Source: JAWKTM01 sp041399085
Lineage (GTDB): Bacteria; Planctomycetota; Planctomycetia; Pirellulales; Pirellulaceae
Direction: 5' to 3'
DNA length: 17,285 nt
NCBI GenBank assembly: GCA_041399085.1
Contig: JAWKTM010000102.1
Location: forward strand, 1-17,285
In this document: positions 14,951-17,285 of the stretch, piece by piece
Numbering within the stretch: the first letter of the stretch is position 1
Layout: every line of letters begins with the position of its first letter
Notes under the pieces: generated by a model
The model's input: only the letters and a program-made list of their open reading frames with translations
Databases searched by the model: none
Told to the model about the DNA's origin: nothing
Made by a program: the position numbers and the translations under genes

Positions 14951-14981
14951 CGGGCAACCGACGCCCGGCGCGACGTCGCGC
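14951..14981. repeat. GC-rich hairpin and perfect 14-base palindrome in the pyrH leader
   Basis: CGGGC (14951-14955) can pair with GCCCG (14963-14967). Directly after it, GCGCGACGTCGCGC (14968-14981) is a perfect palindrome. The core resembles GCGCGATGTCGCG at 9946-9958 before the sensor kinase, differing at one of 13 bases. It lies about 50 bases before the pyrH start. It may be an operator, a leader structure or a small extragenic palindromic repeat. Confidence 0.4.
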
Positions 14982-15032
14982 TGGCAATGCAACCGTACGC
15001 TTCCTCAACGAAAAACACGGGAAAGGCTTCCC

Positions 15033-15800
15033 ATGTCCGACTCAGCCGAATCAAATTCCAAATCCGCCGTTCGTCGCGTGGTGCTCAAGCTTTCGGGCGA
15101 AAGCTTTTGCCATGCCGGAGAACGCGGCATCAGCATGGACGAAGTCGCCACGATCTCGCGGCAAATCTTGCGGGCTCATGAATTGGGCTGCCAGATCGCG
15201 GTCGTGATTGGCGGCGGCAACATTCTGCGCGGGGCCCAGTTCAAAGGCGCCAACTCGACGATTCACGAGGCCACGGCTCACTACATGGGCATGTTGGCCA
15301 CGGTCATTAACGGCTTGGCGCTGCAGGACGCGGTCGAATCGCTGGGCGGACAGACTCGACTGATGAGCGCGATCCGCATGGACGGCGTGGCCGAAGCCTA
15401 CATCCGGCGGCGAGCCCAACGGCATTTGGAGAAAGGCCGCATCATCATTTTGGCCGCCGGCACCGGCAGCCCGTTCGTGACGACCGACACCGCCGCGGCT
15501 CAGCGAGCGATGGAGTTGGAAGCGAATATTCTGCTGAAGGCGACGCGGGTGGACGGTGTGTACAGCGACGATCCCGAGCGGAATCCGCACGCCGTGTTGT
15601 ATAGCGAACTGGATTACAATACGGTTCGCGAGCAGAATCTGCGGGTGATGGACAGCACGGCAATCACTCATTGCATGGAACACAACATGCCGATCCTGGT
15701 CTTCAACTACAAGAAGGAAGGCAATATCGAACGCGCGGTGCGTGGCGAACGCATCGGCACTTGGATCGGTCCCTCGCGAAAATCCACCGCTGCCACTTAA
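15033..15800 (+). CDS. pyrH: UMP kinase
   Basis: The product is 255 residues, slightly longer than the roughly 240 typical of bacterial PyrH because of an extra Ser-rich N-terminal stretch of about 13 residues. Amino-acid-kinase-fold motifs are KLSGESF (~19-25), VVIGGGNILRGAQF (~56-69), GTGSPFVTTDTAAAQRA (~147-163) and KATRVDGVYSDDP (~172-184). The enzyme phosphorylates UMP to UDP with ATP in the cytoplasm. ATG 15033 follows GAAAGG within a small inverted repeat (GGGAA/TTCCC, 15019-15032), which may weaken ribosome access. The gene needs its own promoter because the tsf terminator lies just upstream; I could not identify one with confidence. Confidence 0.97.
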   Translation: MSDSAESNSKSAVRRVVLKLSGESFCHAGERGISMDEVATISRQILRAHELGCQIAVVIGGGNILRGAQFKGANSTIHEATAHYMGMLATVINGLALQDAVESLGGQTRLMSAIRMDGVAEAYIRRRAQRHLEKGRIIILAAGTGSPFVTTDTAAAQRAMELEANILLKATRVDGVYSDDPERNPHAVLYSELDYNTVREQNLRVMDSTAITHCMEHNMPILVFNYKKEGNIERAVRGERIGTWIGPSRKSTAAT

Positions 15801-15804
15801 GGCC

Positions 15805-15819
15805 CGAATCGTGGATTCG
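15805..15819 (+). other. Hairpin after the pyrH stop
   Basis: CGAATC-GTG-GATTCG is a perfect six-base-pair stem four bases after the pyrH stop codon. It is followed by TGTGTT and not a T-run, so it is at best a weak terminator or an mRNA-end stabiliser between pyrH and frr. The gap between the two genes is 69 bases, so they are probably co-transcribed. Confidence 0.4.
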
Positions 15820-15869
15820 TGTGTTACTGACGATAGTTCGACCGACGTAAATACAAAGGAGCAAACGCC

Positions 15870-16430
15870 ATGAGCGCTGACGACATACTCTTGGACGCCG
15901 AAGAACGCATGGATAAAGCGCTAGGCGTGCTGAAGAACGGCTTGGGCGGCATTCGCACGGGCCGAGCAAATCCGGGATTGGTCGATTCGTTGCGGGTGGA
16001 AGTCTACGGCTCGCCGACACCGATCAAGCAGTTGGCGTCGATCGGAGCGCCCGAGCCGACGCAGATCGTGATTCGCCCTTACGATCCGAGCACGATCAAG
16101 GACATCGAGAAAGCGATCATCGCCAGCGACTTGGGTTTCAATCCTCAAAATGACGGCCGTTTGATTCGCATTAACGTGCCGCCGTTGTCGACCGAGAATC
16201 GGCGTAAATTCGTGGCCCGAGCGAAGGATTTGCTCGAGGAAACAAAGGTTTCGATTCGCAACATTCGCCGCGACGCGAACAAGGCGGCCGATCAGGCGGA
16301 GAAAGATAAGACGCTGAGCGAGGACGAGCGAGACACGGTCAAGGACGAGGTGCAAGAGTTGACCAAGAAGTATGAGAACTCAGCCAACGACTTGGCGAAG
16401 GCCAAGGAAAAGGAATTGATGGAGGACTGA
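15870..16430 (+). CDS. frr: Ribosome recycling factor
   Basis: The product is 186 residues, the standard RRF length. ATG 15870 follows AAAGGAG (15855-15861, eight-base gap). Diagnostic stretches are GGIRTGRANPGLVDSLRVEVYGS (~27-49, the conserved start of the hinge and domain II), PTQIVIRPYDPSTIKDIEKAI, GFNPQNDGRLIRINVPPLSTENR (~89-111) and a long charged C-terminal helix (RRDANKAADQAEKDKTLSEDE). With EF-G the factor splits post-termination ribosomes. It follows pyrH as in most bacteria. The usual next gene, uppS, is not present after it. Confidence 0.98.
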   Translation: MSADDILLDAEERMDKALGVLKNGLGGIRTGRANPGLVDSLRVEVYGSPTPIKQLASIGAPEPTQIVIRPYDPSTIKDIEKAIIASDLGFNPQNDGRLIRINVPPLSTENRRKFVARAKDLLEETKVSIRNIRRDANKAADQAEKDKTLSEDERDTVKDEVQELTKKYENSANDLAKAKEKELMED

Positions 16431-16475
16431 GCGATCGCACGCTCGCCGTCATCCGCTGCTTCCGCGTTGGTTCGG

Positions 16476-16481
16476 TATTAT
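16476..16481 (+). promoter_or_regulatory. Possible -10 box before the phosphodiesterase gene
   Basis: TATTAT matches five of six bases of TATAAT, 54 bases before the ATG at 16536. No good -35 box is found at 16-18 bases upstream. A short inverted repeat, GAGCG/CGCTC (16429-16444), overlaps the frr stop codon. Confidence 0.2.
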
Positions 16482-16535
16482 CGCGCGGAATGCCGACAAC
16501 GTTTAACTGGACCAACTCATCATTTGATAAGCACC

Positions 16536-17285
16536 ATGCGAAACAACCGTCTCAATCGCATTCTTCCCTTTGGATGGAGACTGGGGGCCGTGTTCTTTGC
16601 CACGATTGTGTTGGGCGGGGCCGCCCGTGCGGCTGAGTTGCCCGAGTTAGCGGCCGCGCGCGTTCGCGCGGATCGGATGCTGATTATCGCGCATCGGGGG
16701 CACAGCAGCGTAGCGCCGGAGAACACGCTGCCGGCCTTCGAGTCGGCCATCGCGGCTCGTGCCGACTTGATCGAGCTGGACTATTACCATTCGGCCGACG
16801 GCGTGCCGGTCGTGTTTCACGACAAGACGTTGGACCGCACAACCAATGCCGAGCAGGTGCTCAAGAAAACAAAGCAGCCGGTGGCTTTGACATCGTTAGA
16901 GGAGCTGCGGCGATTGGATGCGGGAAGCTGGTTTGATCCGAAGTACACCGGCGCGAAGATTTTGACGCTGGACGAAGCCCTGGACGCCATCCAAGCCGGG
17001 TCGATGACGCTGATCGAACACAAGGGCGGCGACGCGGCAACCTGCGTCGAACTTCTTCGGAAAAAAGAGCTTGTCGACCGCGTCGTGGTGCAATCGTTCA
17101 ATTGGGGCTTTCTCCGCGATTGCCACAAGCTCGAACCGCGCTTAACGCTGGGCGCGCTGGGCAGCGATGAACTGACCGACGACAAACTGAAGCAGATCGA
17201 AGCTTGCGGCGCGCGAGTGGTGGGTTGGAATCACAAGTATATTGGTCCTCGTGAAATCGCCCGCATTCATCAATCCGGCAAGCAG
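16536..17285 (+). CDS. Secreted glycerophosphodiester phosphodiesterase (3' end outside the window)
   Basis: The frame is open from ATG 16536 to the last base, so the C-terminus is missing; 250 residues are visible. The N-terminus is a signal peptide: basic residues at 2-9, a hydrophobic core at ~15-27 and a likely cut at ARA/AE near residue 33. The GDPD TIM-barrel follows: HRGHSSVAPENT (53-64, catalytic His53), LIELDYY with metal ligands Glu80 and Asp82, FHDKTLDRTT with the second catalytic His95, IEHKGG (Glu161, Lys163) and VVQSFNW. The enzyme would hydrolyse glycerophosphodiesters to an alcohol and glycerol-3-phosphate in the periplasm. No strong Shine-Dalgarno precedes the ATG (only GATAAG), so translation may be weak. 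The gap to frr is 105 bases, and it probably belongs to another transcription unit. Confidence 0.92.
   Translation, partial: MRNNRLNRILPFGWRLGAVFFATIVLGGAARAAELPELAAARVRADRMLIIAHRGHSSVAPENTLPAFESAIAARADLIELDYYHSADGVPVVFHDKTLDRTTNAEQVLKKTKQPVALTSLEELRRLDAGSWFDPKYTGAKILTLDEALDAIQAGSMTLIEHKGGDAATCVELLRKKELVDRVVVQSFNWGFLRDCHKLEPRLTLGALGSDELTDDKLKQIEACGARVVGWNHKYIGPREIARIHQSGKQ

Overview
The window reads as a piece of a Planctomycetota genome, most likely from the Pirellulales or a near relative. The main reasons are a BBP7-family outer-membrane beta-barrel protein, a giant secreted GEVED/cadherin-like repeat protein ending in a dockerin-like module, and coding sequence of moderate-to-high G+C with good Shine-Dalgarno sites. 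This placement is inferred from gene families; no rRNA gene or other taxonomic marker is present.

Layout. (1) Bases 1-6888 (+) hold the 3' part of a giant surface or secreted protein: the end of a GEVED domain, eighteen tandem Ig/cadherin-like repeats, a dockerin-like pair of calcium loops and an Ala/Ser-rich tail. Two single-base frame breaks (about 1090 and 3860) cut it into three open frames. (2) Bases 7659-6920 (-) hold a cytidylate-kinase-like P-loop protein, also cut by a one-base break (about 7136). (3) Bases 7914-9656 (+) hold an intact BBP7-type barrel protein with a signal peptide. A gene-free, structure-rich stretch follows (9657-9990). (4) Bases 9991-12919 (+) hold a MASE1-CHASE hybrid histidine kinase, again split by a one-base break (11184-11188). 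A nested inverted repeat just upstream contains its Shine-Dalgarno site. (5) Bases 13208-16430 (+) hold the conserved translation/nucleotide block rpsB, tsf, pyrH, frr, all intact, with a strong intrinsic terminator between tsf and pyrH. (6) From 16536 to the window end runs a secreted glycerophosphodiester phosphodiesterase, cut off by the window edge.

How the parts fit. rpsB, tsf and frr serve translation (ribosomal protein S2, elongation factor Ts, ribosome recycling) and pyrH makes UDP. The first half is accessory: a large adhesin-like protein, an outer-membrane barrel, a small kinase of unknown substrate and an orphan membrane sensor kinase. Nothing in the sequence ties these into one pathway.

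Novelty. I found no convincing new multi-gene system. The points most worth a second look are the ribosome-binding site buried in a nested hairpin before the sensor kinase, the 100-base inverted-repeat element after the BBP7 gene, perfect GC-rich palindromes in the rpsB-tsf and tsf-pyrH gaps, and four single-base frame breaks that all fall in accessory genes. The breaks may be sequencing errors or real decay.
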